Assembly (NCBI RefSeq): GCF_016807805.1
Contig: NZ_CP063362.1
Span: forward strand, 1,178,001 to 1,242,000
Reading direction: 5' to 3'
Source: Xanthobacter dioxanivorans
GTDB taxonomy: Bacteria > Pseudomonadota > Alphaproteobacteria > Rhizobiales > Xanthobacteraceae
Length of the DNA stretch: 64,000 bases
The position numbers were made by a program, and so were the translations under genes. Under the pieces are notes generated by a model, which saw only the letters and a program-made list of their open reading frames with translations, had not been told where the DNA came from and did not search any database. Shown one piece after another: positions 1-8,111 of the stretch (positions are counted from its first letter, which is position 1; each line of letters starts with the position of its first letter).

Positions 1-126
1 CGTGCTTGCCGAGTTGCCGCAGGGCCCGAACTGCGCGTCGGCGGGGGTCACCATGCGCTGAACGGTGCTCACCACGAGGGTGGCCGCAATCACAGTGAGA
101 ACGGCGCTGCTGTAACGGTCGGTCAC
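1..126 (-). CDS. Partial small exported protein, C-terminus outside window
   Basis: The reading frame opens with GTG at 126 and runs off the left edge after 42 codons without a stop. A GGAGG Shine-Dalgarno lies six bases upstream of the GTG. The visible protein begins with a short polar stretch, then a hydrophobic segment (about residues 9-22), then Thr-Pro-Ala-Asp-Ala-Gln, which resembles a signal-peptidase site, and ends in a Cys-Gly-Asn stretch. It is probably a small secreted or membrane-anchored protein. I do not recognise the family. It is too short to exclude a chance frame, but the ribosome-binding site and signal-like start support it. Confidence 0.45.
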   Translation of the reverse strand, partial: MTDRYSSAVLTVIAATLVVSTVQRMVTPADAQFGPCGNSAST

Positions 127-180
127 GGCGCGCCTCCACACTCTCCGGTAGAGATCGCGAACATTGCCCGTTGCCGAATA

Positions 181-215
181 AAAGAAAAGGGGCCGGTGCG
201 ATGCACCGGCCCCTT
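181..215 (-). terminator. Rho-independent terminator of rpsA
   Basis: A perfect 11-bp stem (189-199 with 203-213) with a three-base loop is followed on the minus strand by a T-rich run (CCTTTTCTTTT). It sits about 30 bases after the rpsA stop codon, as expected for its terminator. Confidence 0.85.
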
Positions 216-244
216 CCGCGTTGCTGAATGATCGCCAGGCGCGA

Positions 245-1957
245 TCAGTCTTCCTTGTCGCCCTCGCCACCGGCCGCGCGCTGCTTGAGCGCCGCGCCGA
301 GGATGTCGCCGAGGGACGCGCCCGAATCCTGCGAGCCGTAGGCCGCCACGGCCTCCTTCTCTTCAGCGATCTCGAGCGCCTTGACGGAGACCTGCACCTT
401 GCGCGCCTTGCGGTCGAACAGGGTGACGCGGGCATCCAGCTTGTCGCCCACCGAGAAGCGCTCGGGGCGCTGGTCGTTGCGCTCGCGGGCGAGCTCGGAG
501 CGCTTGATGAAGGCGGAGAGGTCGGTGCCGGTGAGCTTCACCTCGATGCCGCCGTCCTTCACGTCGGTGACTTCGCAGGTGACGATGGCACCCTTCTTCA
601 CCTCGCCGGCCTCGGCGAAGGGATCGCCGGCCAGCTGCTTGATGCCCAGCGAGATGCGCTCCTTCTCGACGTCCACGTCGAGCACCACGGCCTTGACCAT
701 GTCGCCCTTGCGGTATTCGTCGATCACCTGCTCGCCCGGACGGTTCCAGTCGAGGTCGGAGAGGTGGACCATGCCGTCCACGTCGCCGTCGAGGCCGAGG
801 AACAGGCCGAACTCGGTCTTGTTCTTGACCTCGCCTTCGACCACCGCGCCGGGGGCATACTTCTCGGCGAAGGCCTCCCACGGGTTCTGCAGCGTCTGCT
901 TGAGGCCGAGCGAGATGCGGCGCTTGGCGCTGTCCACTTCCAGCACCTGGACCTCGACCTCCTGGGAGGTGGAGACGATCTTGCCGGGGTGGACGTTCTT
1001 CTTGGTCCACGACATTTCGGAGACGTGGATGAGGCCTTCGATGCCCGGCTCCAGCTCCACGAACGCGCCGTAGTCGGTGATGTTGGTGACGCGACCCTTG
1101 AAGCGGGCCTCCACCGGATACTTGGCCTCGATGCCCTCCCAGGGATCGCCCAGAAGCTGCTTCATGCCGAGCGAGATGCGGTGGGTCTCGTGGTTGATCT
1201 TGATGATCTTCACCTTCACCGTCTGGCCGATGTTCAGCACTTCGGTGGGGTGGTTCACGCGGCGCCAGGCGATGTCGGTGACGTGCAGCAGGCCGTCGAT
1301 GCCGCCGAGGTCCACGAACGCGCCGTAGTCGGTGATGTTCTTGACCACGCCGTCGATGGCCTGGCCTTCTTCGAGGTTCTGCACCAGCTCATGGCGCTGC
1401 TCGGCGCGGGTCTCTTCCAGCACGGTGCGGCGGGAGACCACGATGTTGCCGCGGCGGCGATCCATCTTGAGAATCTGGAAGGGCTGCTGGTTGTGCATCA
1501 GCGGGCCGACGTCGCGGATCGGGCGGATGTCCACCTGGGAGCGCGGCAGGAAGGCCACGGCGCCGTCGAGATCGACGGTGAAGCCGCCCTTCACCTGGTT
1601 GAAGATGACACCGAACACCTTCTCGTTGGCGGTGAACGCCTTCTCGAGCTTGACCCAGCTCTCCTCGCGGCGCGCCTTGTCGCGCGAGAGGACGGCCTCG
1701 CCCATGGCGTTCTCGACGCGCTCGAGATAGACCTCGACTTCGTCGCCGACCTTGATGGGGCTCTCGCGGCCGGGGCCGGCGAACTCGCGCAGGGCCACGC
1801 GGCCCTCGGTCTTCAGGCCGATGTCGATGATCGCCAGATCCTTCTCGATGGCGACCACGATGCCTTTTACGACGGCACCTTCCTGCATGTCGGCGCGGCC
1901 GAAGCTCTCGTCGAGCAGGGCGGCGAAATCATCACGGGTGGTTTCTACGGCGGACAT
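245..1957 (-). CDS. rpsA: 30S ribosomal protein S1
   Basis: This is ribosomal protein S1 (570 aa), the largest small-subunit protein, which binds mRNA leaders and helps load them on the 30S particle. The protein shows the usual series of S1/OB-fold repeats. Repeated elements of the type 'ITDYGAFVDLGG-IDGLLHVTDIAW' and 'RISLGMKQ' recur from about residue 195 on, preceded by two diverged N-terminal repeats. The N-terminus (MSAVETTRDDFAALLDESF) is typical of Rhizobiales S1. The ATG at 1957 has GGAG six bases upstream. A strong terminator follows at 181-215. In many Alphaproteobacteria cmk lies just upstream; here it is replaced by a long GC-rich spacer and a nepR-like gene, so rpsA is probably transcribed alone. 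Confidence 0.97.
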   Translation of the reverse strand: MSAVETTRDDFAALLDESFGRADMQEGAVVKGIVVAIEKDLAIIDIGLKTEGRVALREFAGPGRESPIKVGDEVEVYLERVENAMGEAVLSRDKARREESWVKLEKAFTANEKVFGVIFNQVKGGFTVDLDGAVAFLPRSQVDIRPIRDVGPLMHNQQPFQILKMDRRRGNIVVSRRTVLEETRAEQRHELVQNLEEGQAIDGVVKNITDYGAFVDLGGIDGLLHVTDIAWRRVNHPTEVLNIGQTVKVKIIKINHETHRISLGMKQLLGDPWEGIEAKYPVEARFKGRVTNITDYGAFVELEPGIEGLIHVSEMSWTKKNVHPGKIVSTSQEVEVQVLEVDSAKRRISLGLKQTLQNPWEAFAEKYAPGAVVEGEVKNKTEFGLFLGLDGDVDGMVHLSDLDWNRPGEQVIDEYRKGDMVKAVVLDVDVEKERISLGIKQLAGDPFAEAGEVKKGAIVTCEVTDVKDGGIEVKLTGTDLSAFIKRSELARERNDQRPERFSVGDKLDARVTLFDRKARKVQVSVKALEIAEEKEAVAAYGSQDSGASLGDILGAALKQRAAGGEGDKED

Positions 1958-2452
1958 TCACGCTCCAGACTTCGTTGCGCCGGCATCTCGCGTTGCGAGG
2001 CCCGGACCGCTCGGGTGTCCGGCATCCGATGGGAATGCCGAACGGCCGCCGCAAAAGCGGCGGGCCGGCGCATGAGCCGGGCGGTACGGGCGATGGATCG
2101 AGTGTCCGGATGCGCGGCTCAGCGAAAGCCAGGGCGGGCTGCCTCCAACGAAAGGTGCGCGTATCCCGCGTCACCCCGGCCCGCCCGGGCGGCTCCCAGC
2201 TTTTTGGGAGCACGGCCTCGGACGCCGCTCAAATAGTGCAGAAAGCCCCGCGACGCAAGGGCCCGGATGCAAGGGCCGGGAGGCACGGCGCACGATGCAG
2301 GGGGCGCGATGCAGGCCAGGCGGCGGACCGGCGGGTTCGCGCGGCACCCGGCCGCCCGCGGGCCGGAGCCGGGCGCAAGGGAACCCGCCCGCCGGCGTGT
2401 CTCGCAGGCGGGCCGGGCAACGCGTTCTCCCTCATGGGGTCAGGGCGCGCGC
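1958..2452. other. Long GC-rich leader region upstream of rpsA
   Basis: No convincing gene is visible in these 495 bases. Open frames exist on both strands, but their translations are low-complexity Arg/Ala/Gly/Pro strings typical of shadow frames. One hairpin (2192-2198 with 2205-2211, loop GCTTTT) stands out; it lacks a following T run in either direction. The stretch must contain the rpsA promoter and leader, and S1 is known to autoregulate through its leader in other bacteria, so a structured 5' region is plausible. Confidence 0.4.
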
Positions 2453-2710
2453 TCAGGGCGCGCCGCCGCCTTCCGGCTCGCGCTCGGCGGCGGCAAGGCC
2501 GCCCTCCGGGGCGTCGGGCTCGTCCTTGCGGCCCTCGAAGGCCGACTGGAGCTGCTCGGCCAAGCGCTTGAGATCGTCGGGCATGTCTTCCTGCGTGAAA
2601 TCGTCGAACAGCTTTCGCAGCTCGCGGCCCAACAGGTCCTGACGTGCGGAGATGTCACGACGGTGAGGCGTTCGCATGCCGCCTGCCTCTTTCTGATGCT
2701 GCGTCATCAT
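2453..2710 (-). CDS. NepR-like anti-sigma factor
   Basis: A small acidic protein (85 aa from the ATG at 2710, 74 aa from the ATG at 2677) whose middle reads LGRELRKLFDDF-TQEDMPDDLKRLAEQL. This fits the NepR pattern: G-x-x-LR-x-x-[YF]-x-[DE], then E-x-[MV]-P-[DE], then L-x-x-L-x-x-L. NepR proteins bind and inhibit the ECF sigma factor EcfG in the alphaproteobacterial general stress response and are released by phospho-PhyR. No phyR or ecfG gene is visible nearby, so this is an orphan or second copy. The tail after the domain is Glu/Gly/Ala rich and probably disordered. The start is uncertain because no candidate has a strong ribosome-binding site. Family assignment is by pattern only. Confidence 0.65.
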   Translation of the reverse strand: MMTQHQKEAGGMRTPHRRDISARQDLLGRELRKLFDDFTQEDMPDDLKRLAEQLQSAFEGRKDEPDAPEGGLAAAEREPEGGGAP

Positions 2711-2929
2711 GGGCGTGTCGAGGGGGCCTTCAGGGCGTGCCGTTCGCATGGCGGTTCTTCGTGACAGACGCGAGCGGAACCGACATTTCGCATTCCGTCG
2801 CGTGCGTTGCAATATAAGAAGTGTCGAGCGTGGATTCGGTTCCATGGGTCGGCGCGCCGGGCGACGCGCCGGGCAGGCCCGGCATCGCGCACGCCGAGGC
2901 GCGGCGCGCCGGGGTCAGGCCCGATCGGG

Positions 2930-3286
2930 TCATTCACGATAGAGCCGGGGCGAAGGCTTGCCGTCCGCCGGCGCACCGCCCAGATGCTCGCCGCCGTCGC
3001 GGTCCCAGGGGTGGGCGGCGGAATCGGCGTCGGGGCGGCGATCCGGCCCCTCGAAGGCGGCCTCGGCCGCCTTCAGCAGGCGGCGCTCCTCATCGGGAAC
3101 CCGCGGGCGGCGAGGCGGAAAGTCGCGCCGGCTCTCGTTGGGCGCAAACTCGGCATGGTCATAGCCGTGGGGGGCAGCGGACGCCGGCAGGCCGCCGGCG
3201 CGGGCGGGGCGGCCGCCGATGCGGGGGCTCGCCGGGGCGCCGGCACGGCCGCCGGCCTGGGTCTCGCTGGTTCGCGGTCCGGTCAT
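2930..3286 (-). CDS. Hypothetical disordered Arg/Pro-rich protein
   Basis: A 118-residue protein beginning at the ATG at 3286, chosen because GGAGGA lies five bases upstream; the frame stays open further upstream without a better start. The sequence is rich in Arg, Pro, Gly and Ala with no hydrophobic segment and no recognisable motif. The C-terminal half (DEERRLLKAAEAAFEG) could form one helix. It lies upstream of the NepR-like gene on the same strand, so the two may be co-transcribed and share a stress role, but that is inference. I do not recognise the family, and because of its biased composition it may be lineage-specific. Confidence 0.45.
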   Translation of the reverse strand: MTGPRTSETQAGGRAGAPASPRIGGRPARAGGLPASAAPHGYDHAEFAPNESRRDFPPRRPRVPDEERRLLKAAEAAFEGPDRRPDADSAAHPWDRDGGEHLGGAPADGKPSPRLYRE

Positions 3287-3613
3287 CCTGATCCTCCGCG
3301 TTGTGTTCGGGGCGCACTGTGTTCGAGGCGCGTGCTGTTCGAGAGTGAAATCTGCCCCGCGGGATGAAAGACCTCCGGTGAGACGGAAATCCTTGGGACA
3401 GACATCGTTCTTCATCCGATTGCCGTTGAAACGCGGCGTCGGCGGATTTTGTTCCGGCACCCGAAAAGCCGCGCATTCCAGCGCCCGGGCCGGGAACCGG
3501 CGTGGCCGCGGCTCCGTTCCCCCAACTGTAGAATAACTGTGATCGAACGGGCGCGGACGGGCAGCGGCAGCATCGACGCCTTCATCGCGCCGTCCATCGG
3601 AAGGAGAGACAAA

Positions 3614-3796
3614 ATGTTGAGCTGGGCGCTTACCTTTCTCGTCGTCGCCCTCATCGCCGCACTCCTCGGGTTCGGCGGCATCGCGGGAACAGCGATCGAG
3701 ATCGCGAAGATCATCTTCTTCGTGGCGATCGCACTTTTCCTTATCTCGGCCGTGGTCGGCCTGGTCCGGCGCGGGCGCGGCCCATCGGTACCATGA
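3614..3796 (+). CDS. DUF1328 family small membrane protein
   Basis: A 60-residue protein with two hydrophobic helices (about residues 3-22 and 28-50) around the conserved stretch [20 protein letters not shown], ending in a short basic tail. This matches the DUF1328 (YtjA-like) inner-membrane proteins, which are 50-60 aa long and of unknown function, frequently found among stress-induced genes. The ATG at 3614 has AAGGAGAG just upstream. In the same frame an upstream extension exists, but it is Arg/Pro-rich and lacks a ribosome-binding site. Confidence 0.85.
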   Translation: MLSWALTFLVVALIAALLGFGGIAGTAIEIAKIIFFVAIALFLISAVVGLVRRGRGPSVP

Positions 3797-3850
3797 GGCC
3801 TTCGCCGCGCTGATCGAGATTTCGTGATCGCGGCGACCGGGTGCCGGATG

Positions 3851-3884
3851 AAAAAAGGGCCGGGCCGCGAAGGCGGCCCGGCCC
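3851..3884 (-). terminator. Strong minus-strand terminator with no gene before it
   Basis: A 12-bp GC stem (3857-3868 with 3873-3884, loop GAAG) followed by six T residues on the minus strand. The nearest minus-strand gene (4164-4439) already has its own terminator at 4105-4131. This one is therefore unexplained by any protein gene and may end a small RNA. Confidence 0.75.
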
Positions 3885-4104
3885 GAGTTGCTTGGAGATG
3901 AGCCGATCCTGCCCCACCATGGTAAACTTATGGTTTAAATCGGCGCGATCATCGTCCCTGAGCCGCAGAAGACGGGCGCCCGCGACGCTCCTGTCGCCGC
4001 GCCGCGAGGGGTCGCCACCCCGCCCACCCAGGCCGCAATCCGTTGTTTCCAGGGGCCTTTCCAGGCGACCGCCCGCCGCCGCCGCGCGGCGGCGCACGCC
4101 GGGC
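3885..4104 (-). ncRNA. Possible small RNA between two terminators
   Basis: This 220-base stretch lies between two minus-strand rho-independent terminators and contains no plausible protein gene on the minus strand. The AT-rich patch around 3923-3940 contains an inverted repeat TAAAC-N5-GTTTA (3923-3937). A transcript starting in this stretch and ending at 3851-3884 would be a small RNA of up to about 200 nt. I could not identify a clear -35/-10 promoter, so this is an inference from the orphan terminator only. Confidence 0.25.
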
Positions 4105-4131
4105 AAAAAAAGAGGCGCCGGAGGGCGCCTC
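4105..4131 (-). terminator. Terminator of the glycine-zipper lipoprotein gene
   Basis: An 8-bp stem (4112-4119 with 4124-4131) followed on the minus strand by seven T residues, about 35 bases past the stop codon of the 4164-4439 gene. Confidence 0.85.
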
Positions 4132-4163
4132 TTCCTTCATCCCGTCTGTCCCGAGCCGGTCGC

Positions 4164-4439
4164 TCAGGGGCACTGCACCCGGTAGCGGTTGCCGTAGCCG
4201 TCGCGCGCCCAGCACGCCCGCGGCGTGGTCTCGGCACCGATGACCGCGCCCGCGCCCGCGCCGATGAGGCCGCCGACGAGCGCGCCGGTGCCCGTCCCCG
4301 TGGCCGCCGCGCCGATGAGCGCACCGGTGCCGGCACCGATGGCCGCGCCGCCCACGGCCCGGTCCTGCCGCGAATATTCGCTGCAACCACCCAGGGTCAG
4401 AGCCATCGCACTCACACACACAATGAGAGCCGCTTTCAT
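4164..4439 (-). CDS. Glycine-zipper lipoprotein
   Basis: A 91-residue predicted outer-membrane lipoprotein. It begins MKAALIVCVSAMALTLGGC, a signal peptide ending in the lipobox LGGC, so the mature protein should start with a lipidated Cys. The middle (about residues 30-70) is a run of GA-x-IGA / GTGTGAL repeats, a glycine zipper of the YMGG/2TM type that can form two tight membrane helices. The C-terminus (ACWARDGYGNRYRVQCP) has two Cys that may pair. Such proteins are common in Rhizobiales and of unknown role, probably in outer-membrane stability. The start is ATG at 4439 or the adjacent ATG at 4442; GGGAG lies just upstream. A clear terminator follows. Confidence 0.8.
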   Translation of the reverse strand: MKAALIVCVSAMALTLGGCSEYSRQDRAVGGAAIGAGTGALIGAAATGTGTGALVGGLIGAGAGAVIGAETTPRACWARDGYGNRYRVQCP

Positions 4440-4490
4440 CATGTTCTCCCTTGCCCTATGCCCCGGCGGCCGGGGCTCCCATTCACCCAT

Positions 4491-4847
4491 TCAAACGCCC
4501 GGCGACGGTCGGCGCGCACCGCCTTTCGACGCGGCGAACGCCGGGCGCCTCCGCCGGGCCGACGCAACGGCATATAGCACGCACCCGACCCCGAGGCCCA
4601 CCACCAGCGCCGCCGCGGCCACCGCCGCCGGCCGCGCATACCCGGAATGCACCGCTCGCCGGCGCCCCAGATCAAGGAACGGCAACGCCTTGGCGTGGTC
4701 GGACACCCACTCCCGCGCATCCGCGGCGGCCCGCCCAATCGCCGCTTCCTTGGGGGCCAGCGCCTCCTGAAGCTCGGCCAACTGCGTCTTCAGAGCCGCG
4801 ACCTGGCGCGTGAGCGCCGTAACGACGTACCTTCCCGATTCGGGCAT
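4491..4847 (-). CDS. Coiled-coil protein with C-terminal membrane anchor (DUF883/ElaB-like)
   Basis: A 117-residue protein. Residues about 8-45 (LTRQVAALKTQLAELQEALAPKE) are heptad-like and likely coiled coil. A single hydrophobic helix follows at about residues 75-97, then an Arg-rich tail. This architecture resembles the ElaB/YqjD (DUF883) proteins, which anchor to the inner membrane by one C-terminal helix and can bind ribosomes in stationary phase, but I see no diagnostic motif. The ATG at 4847 has GGGAG nine bases upstream. It lies 51 bases upstream of the lipoprotein gene on the same strand; an operon of small envelope-stress genes is possible. Confidence 0.55.
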   Translation of the reverse strand: MPESGRYVVTALTRQVAALKTQLAELQEALAPKEAAIGRAAADAREWVSDHAKALPFLDLGRRRAVHSGYARPAAVAAAALVVGLGVGCVLYAVASARRRRPAFAASKGGARRPSPGV

Positions 4848-5044
4848 GCGAATGATCTCCCTCACCCTTCCTCGAACGCCCGGCAACGCCTGCGGTTCCG
4901 CCGAAGCCTGATCCGACCGCGCCCACCTTCAGGCCCTGCCGGCGCGGCGTTGCGGTCGCATGGCGAGAATGCGTCGCTCCCGTGAGGGAACCATGGCAGG
5001 GCCGCGAGCGTTCTGTCAGCAGTACGGGGATACGGAATGGGGAT

Positions 5045-5863
5045 ATGGAGGCACGTGTGCTCGCAGGCCCGACCGACACGCAAACTTCCGCGCAGCCGCC
5101 TTTCGCGCGGGAGCCCTTGCCCGCGGTTTGCCGGGCCATCGGCGCACGCACGCATGCGTTCTTTCTCGACGTGGACGGGACCCTGATCGACATCGCCGCC
5201 CACCCGGACGCGGTGGTGGTGCCGGAGGGGCTGCCGGACACCTTGTCCGCGCTCGCCGGGTCCGCCGACGGCGCCCTCGCCTTGGTGAGCGGGCGCACGG
5301 TGGAGCGGCTCGACCTCCTGTTCGCACCGGCCCGGTTCGCGGCGGCCGGCAGCCATGGCGCCCAGATCCGCCTCTTCCCCGGCGCCGCCGTGGACGCCGC
5401 GCCCGACCTCGACCGCGCGCTGGCCGCCCGCCTGATCGCGCTGGCCGGCGCCTTCGAGGGCGCGTTCACCGAGGACAAGGGCCCGTCCCTGGCCATCCAC
5501 TACCGGGCGCATCCCGCCATCGCGCCGGTCCTGCGCCGGGCCATCGCCGAGGTGCTCGGGCCGTGGCCGGAGCTTGCGGTCCTGCCCGGCCATCACGTGT
5601 TCGAAATCAAGCGTGCCGGCCGCGACAAGGGCACCGCGGTCGCCGCCTTCATGGCGCGCGCGCCGTTCGCCGGCCGGGTGCCGGTCTTCATCGGCGACGA
5701 CGTCACCGATGAGGCCGCCTTCCGCGCCGTCTCGGCCGCCGGCGGCGTCGCCATCGCCGTCGGGACGGCACGCGAGGGGGCCGAGGCCGTCCTTCCCGAC
5801 CCGCCGGCCGTGCGCCGGTTCCTCACTCACCTCGCGGCGGAGCCGCGGCAGCGCAGGAGGTGA
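5045..5863 (+). CDS. otsB: Trehalose-6-phosphate phosphatase
   Basis: OtsB (272 aa) removes phosphate from trehalose-6-phosphate, the second step of OtsAB trehalose synthesis in the cytoplasm. The HAD-family motifs are visible: motif I FLDVDGTLI with the nucleophile Asp, motif II SGR, the family-typical RDKGTAVAAFM lysine region, and motif IV GDDVTDEAAF. Length is normal. The start at 5045 is chosen because the upstream frame is low-complexity; a GGGG stretch precedes it. The gene ends five bases before otsA and shares its ribosome-binding site region, so the order is otsB-otsA, one transcript. Trehalose protects against desiccation and osmotic stress, matching the stress-related genes to the left. 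Confidence 0.93.
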   Translation: MEARVLAGPTDTQTSAQPPFAREPLPAVCRAIGARTHAFFLDVDGTLIDIAAHPDAVVVPEGLPDTLSALAGSADGALALVSGRTVERLDLLFAPARFAAAGSHGAQIRLFPGAAVDAAPDLDRALAARLIALAGAFEGAFTEDKGPSLAIHYRAHPAIAPVLRRAIAEVLGPWPELAVLPGHHVFEIKRAGRDKGTAVAAFMARAPFAGRVPVFIGDDVTDEAAFRAVSAAGGVAIAVGTAREGAEAVLPDPPAVRRFLTHLAAEPRQRRR

Positions 5864-5868
5864 ACCTC

Positions 5869-7356
5869 GTGTCACGCATCGTGGTCGTATCGAACAGGGT
5901 GGCGCTGCCGCAGCGGTCCGGCGGACCGGCGGGCGGCCTTGCCGTGGCCGTGAACGCCGCCCTCAAGGACAAGGGCGGCATCTGGTTCGGCTGGAGCGGG
6001 CGCGTCGCCCCCGAGCCGTCCGACGCCCCGGAAGTGACGCACCACGGCGCCATGACCTATGCGGTGATCGACCTCACCACCGAGGACTACCAGGAATATT
6101 ACAACGGCTTCGCCAACCGGGTGCTGTGGCCGGTGCTGCACTATCGGGTCGACCTGTCGGAATTCTACCGCTCCGACCTTTCCGGCTACATCCGGGTCAA
6201 CCGCATGTTCGCCGAGCACCTGGCCAAGATCATCCGGCCCGACGACGTGGTGTGGATCCACGACTACCACATGATGCCGCTGGCCCGGTACCTGCGCGAG
6301 AGCGGGCACCAGAACCGCATCGGCTTCTTCCTGCACATTCCCATGCCGCCGGCGGACATCATCCAGGCCCTGCCGCAGCATTCCGAGACGGTGGGCGCGC
6401 TCGCCTCCTACGACCTGGTCGGCTTCCAGACCGAGGGCGACAAGGACAATTTCGCCCGCTACCTGGAAACCCGCGGCGGCCAGCCCACCCCGGACGGGAC
6501 AGGCTGCGACATCGGCGGCCGGCGCGTCGCCTTCGGCGTCTTTCCCGTGGCCATCGAGACCGGGGCCTTCGTGCGGCGGGCGCGGCACGCCAGCCGCACC
6601 CGCTTCGTCAAGGCCTTCCATGAGAGCCTCATGGGCCGCAAGCTGATCATCGGGGTGGACCGGCTCGATTATTCCAAGGGCATCCCCAACCGGCTCGACG
6701 CCTACGAGCACTTCCTGCGCACCGGCCCGGAATGGCACGATCGCGTCGCCTACGTGCAGATCACCCCCAAGAGCCGCACCGACGTGCCGGAATACCAGGA
6801 GATGGACCGCTACGTCTCCCACAAGGCCGGGCAGATCAACGGCGCCTATGCCGACGTGAGCTGGACGCCGCTGCGCTACGTGAACCGCACCTATTCGCGC
6901 TCGGCGCTGGCCGGCTTCTACCGCCTCGCGGACGTGGCGCTGGTGACGCCCCTGCGCGACGGCATGAACCTCGTGGCCAAGGAATTCGTGGCGGCGCAGG
7001 ACCCCGCCGACCCCGGCGTGCTGGTGCTCTCTCAGTTCGCCGGCGCGGCGGCGGAGCTGGGCACCGGCGCGGTGCTGGTGAACCCGCACGACACCGAGGG
7101 CATGGCGACGGCGCTGCGGCGCGCCCTGGACATGCCGCTGGCCGAGCGCCGCGAGCGCCACGCGCGCATGATGCGCATCCTCGAGGTCCGCGACATCGAC
7201 TGCTGGGCCGAAGCCTTCCTCGCCGCCCTCAGCCCGAAGGAGCCGGCGACGGAGCGCCGGGAGATCGCCCTGCCGCGCGCCGCCATCCGCTCCGTGGTGC
7301 GCCCGCCGAGTCCCACCAGCCCCTGGTCGAGCCGCCTCATGCCCCGGGGCGCCTGA
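5869..7356 (+). CDS. otsA: Trehalose-6-phosphate synthase (GT20)
   Basis: OtsA (495 aa) joins UDP-glucose and glucose-6-phosphate to make trehalose-6-phosphate. Recognisable elements in order: VVSNRV and GGLAVAV at the N-terminus, YYNGFANRVLWPVLHY, IHDYHMMPLARYLR, FFLHIPMP, VDRLDYSKGIPNRL and LRDGMNLVAKEFVAAQ, which together form the donor and acceptor sites of GT20 enzymes. I prefer the GTG at 5869, which sits eight bases after AGGAGG and gives the usual start (V)SRIVVVSNR; an in-frame GTG at 5860 overlapping the otsB stop is the alternative. The last 40 residues are Arg/Pro-rich and variable in the family. Confidence 0.95.
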   Translation: MSRIVVVSNRVALPQRSGGPAGGLAVAVNAALKDKGGIWFGWSGRVAPEPSDAPEVTHHGAMTYAVIDLTTEDYQEYYNGFANRVLWPVLHYRVDLSEFYRSDLSGYIRVNRMFAEHLAKIIRPDDVVWIHDYHMMPLARYLRESGHQNRIGFFLHIPMPPADIIQALPQHSETVGALASYDLVGFQTEGDKDNFARYLETRGGQPTPDGTGCDIGGRRVAFGVFPVAIETGAFVRRARHASRTRFVKAFHESLMGRKLIIGVDRLDYSKGIPNRLDAYEHFLRTGPEWHDRVAYVQITPKSRTDVPEYQEMDRYVSHKAGQINGAYADVSWTPLRYVNRTYSRSALAGFYRLADVALVTPLRDGMNLVAKEFVAAQDPADPGVLVLSQFAGAAAELGTGAVLVNPHDTEGMATALRRALDMPLAERRERHARMMRILEVRDIDCWAEAFLAALSPKEPATERREIALPRAAIRSVVRPPSPTSPWSSRLMPRGA

Positions 7357-7568
7357 GAGCGCGAGCGCGGCGGCGGCAGGTACGGGAGGCCTTGCTCTCG
7401 CCGCCCGTGCCCCGCGCGCCGGCAGCGACGGGCTTGCTCCGGTGCCGGCGCGGGCCTGCTCGACGCCAGGCCACGCACGCGGTTGCTGCCCGCGCCCCTT
7501 TGTGGTTATAGCAGGTCATCGCTGCCGACAGCCCTGCCCCACCCCTCAGGGCATTCGGCGGCGAACGT

Positions 7569-7655
7569 GCGGGCGTGGCGGAATTGGTAGACGCAGCGGA
7601 CTCAAAATCCGCCGTCCTTACGGATATGTCGGTTCGAGTCCGACCGCCCGCACCA
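7569..7655 (+). tRNA. tRNA-Leu (CAA)
   Basis: An 87-nt tRNA with acceptor stem GCGGGCG pairing with CGCCCGC (7569-7575 with 7645-7651), discriminator A and encoded CCA (7653-7655). The anticodon loop CTCAAAA gives anticodon CAA (reads UUG). A long variable arm and the T-arm GGTTCGAGTCC are present, as expected for a class II leucine tRNA. Confidence 0.96.
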
Positions 7656-7715
7656 ACTGCCCCTGGCAGCCTTGCCGCGGCGAGAATCATGCTGATCGCC
7701 CGTTGTGAGACCCGA

Positions 7716-7988
7716 TCAGGTCATCGGATTCAGAACTGTGGCTTCAATTTGGTTCCATATTCGCCTGGCGTTAAGCATGATCTGCTCGATAGCGCTTTCA
7801 AGCACCGGCTCGAGCGGGCCATCAACCGGGGCGTGGCGGCGGATCACCTCCGCCTGAAGCAAGATCGCCGTCACCGCATTGGCCATCGTCCCGCGTACGT
7901 GGTCGGCGCCCCCTCGGGACCATCCGTGCCGGTTCACGACGCCCGCCATCCCGACGGGAAGACACGAACATCCATCATTGCGGTCCAT
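7716..7988 (-). CDS. Hypothetical protein, HisKA-like helix pair
   Basis: A 90-residue protein. The ATG at 7988 is preceded by GGAG at six bases. The N-terminal third is unremarkable; the C-terminal two thirds (RGTMANAVTAILLQAEVIRR followed by an Ala/Leu/Ile-rich helix ending NQIEAT) reads like the two-helix dimerisation region of a histidine kinase, but the phospho-accepting His is missing: an Arg-Gly-Thr occupies the expected place. It could be a degenerate kinase fragment or a small regulator binding other kinases. It sits alone between the tRNA and the TRAP genes. Function unknown. Confidence 0.5.
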   Translation of the reverse strand: MDRNDGCSCLPVGMAGVVNRHGWSRGGADHVRGTMANAVTAILLQAEVIRRHAPVDGPLEPVLESAIEQIMLNARRIWNQIEATVLNPMT

Positions 7989-8111
7989 TGCTGTCTCCAT
8001 CGGTCCACGAAGCAAGAGCAGCTTATCTGGCGGGACGTGTAAGAGGAGCCAAGCGGCGTAAAGCGCTGTTAAACAGCGTATCTGGTCATCGATCACCGGA
8101 ATCGTCAGTGC

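Noticed and set aside
2192..2211. Hairpin in the rpsA leader as terminator
   Set aside because: No T run follows in either direction and no gene ends there.
221..2236. 671-codon open frame on the plus strand over rpsA
   Set aside because: It is antisense to a certain ribosomal protein gene; its His/Leu/Ala/Asp-rich composition is what the complement of a high-GC gene gives.
4232..4350. Tandem-repeat-like GCGCC/GGCGC pattern
   Set aside because: It is the codon pattern of the Gly-Ala zipper in the lipoprotein, not a DNA repeat feature.
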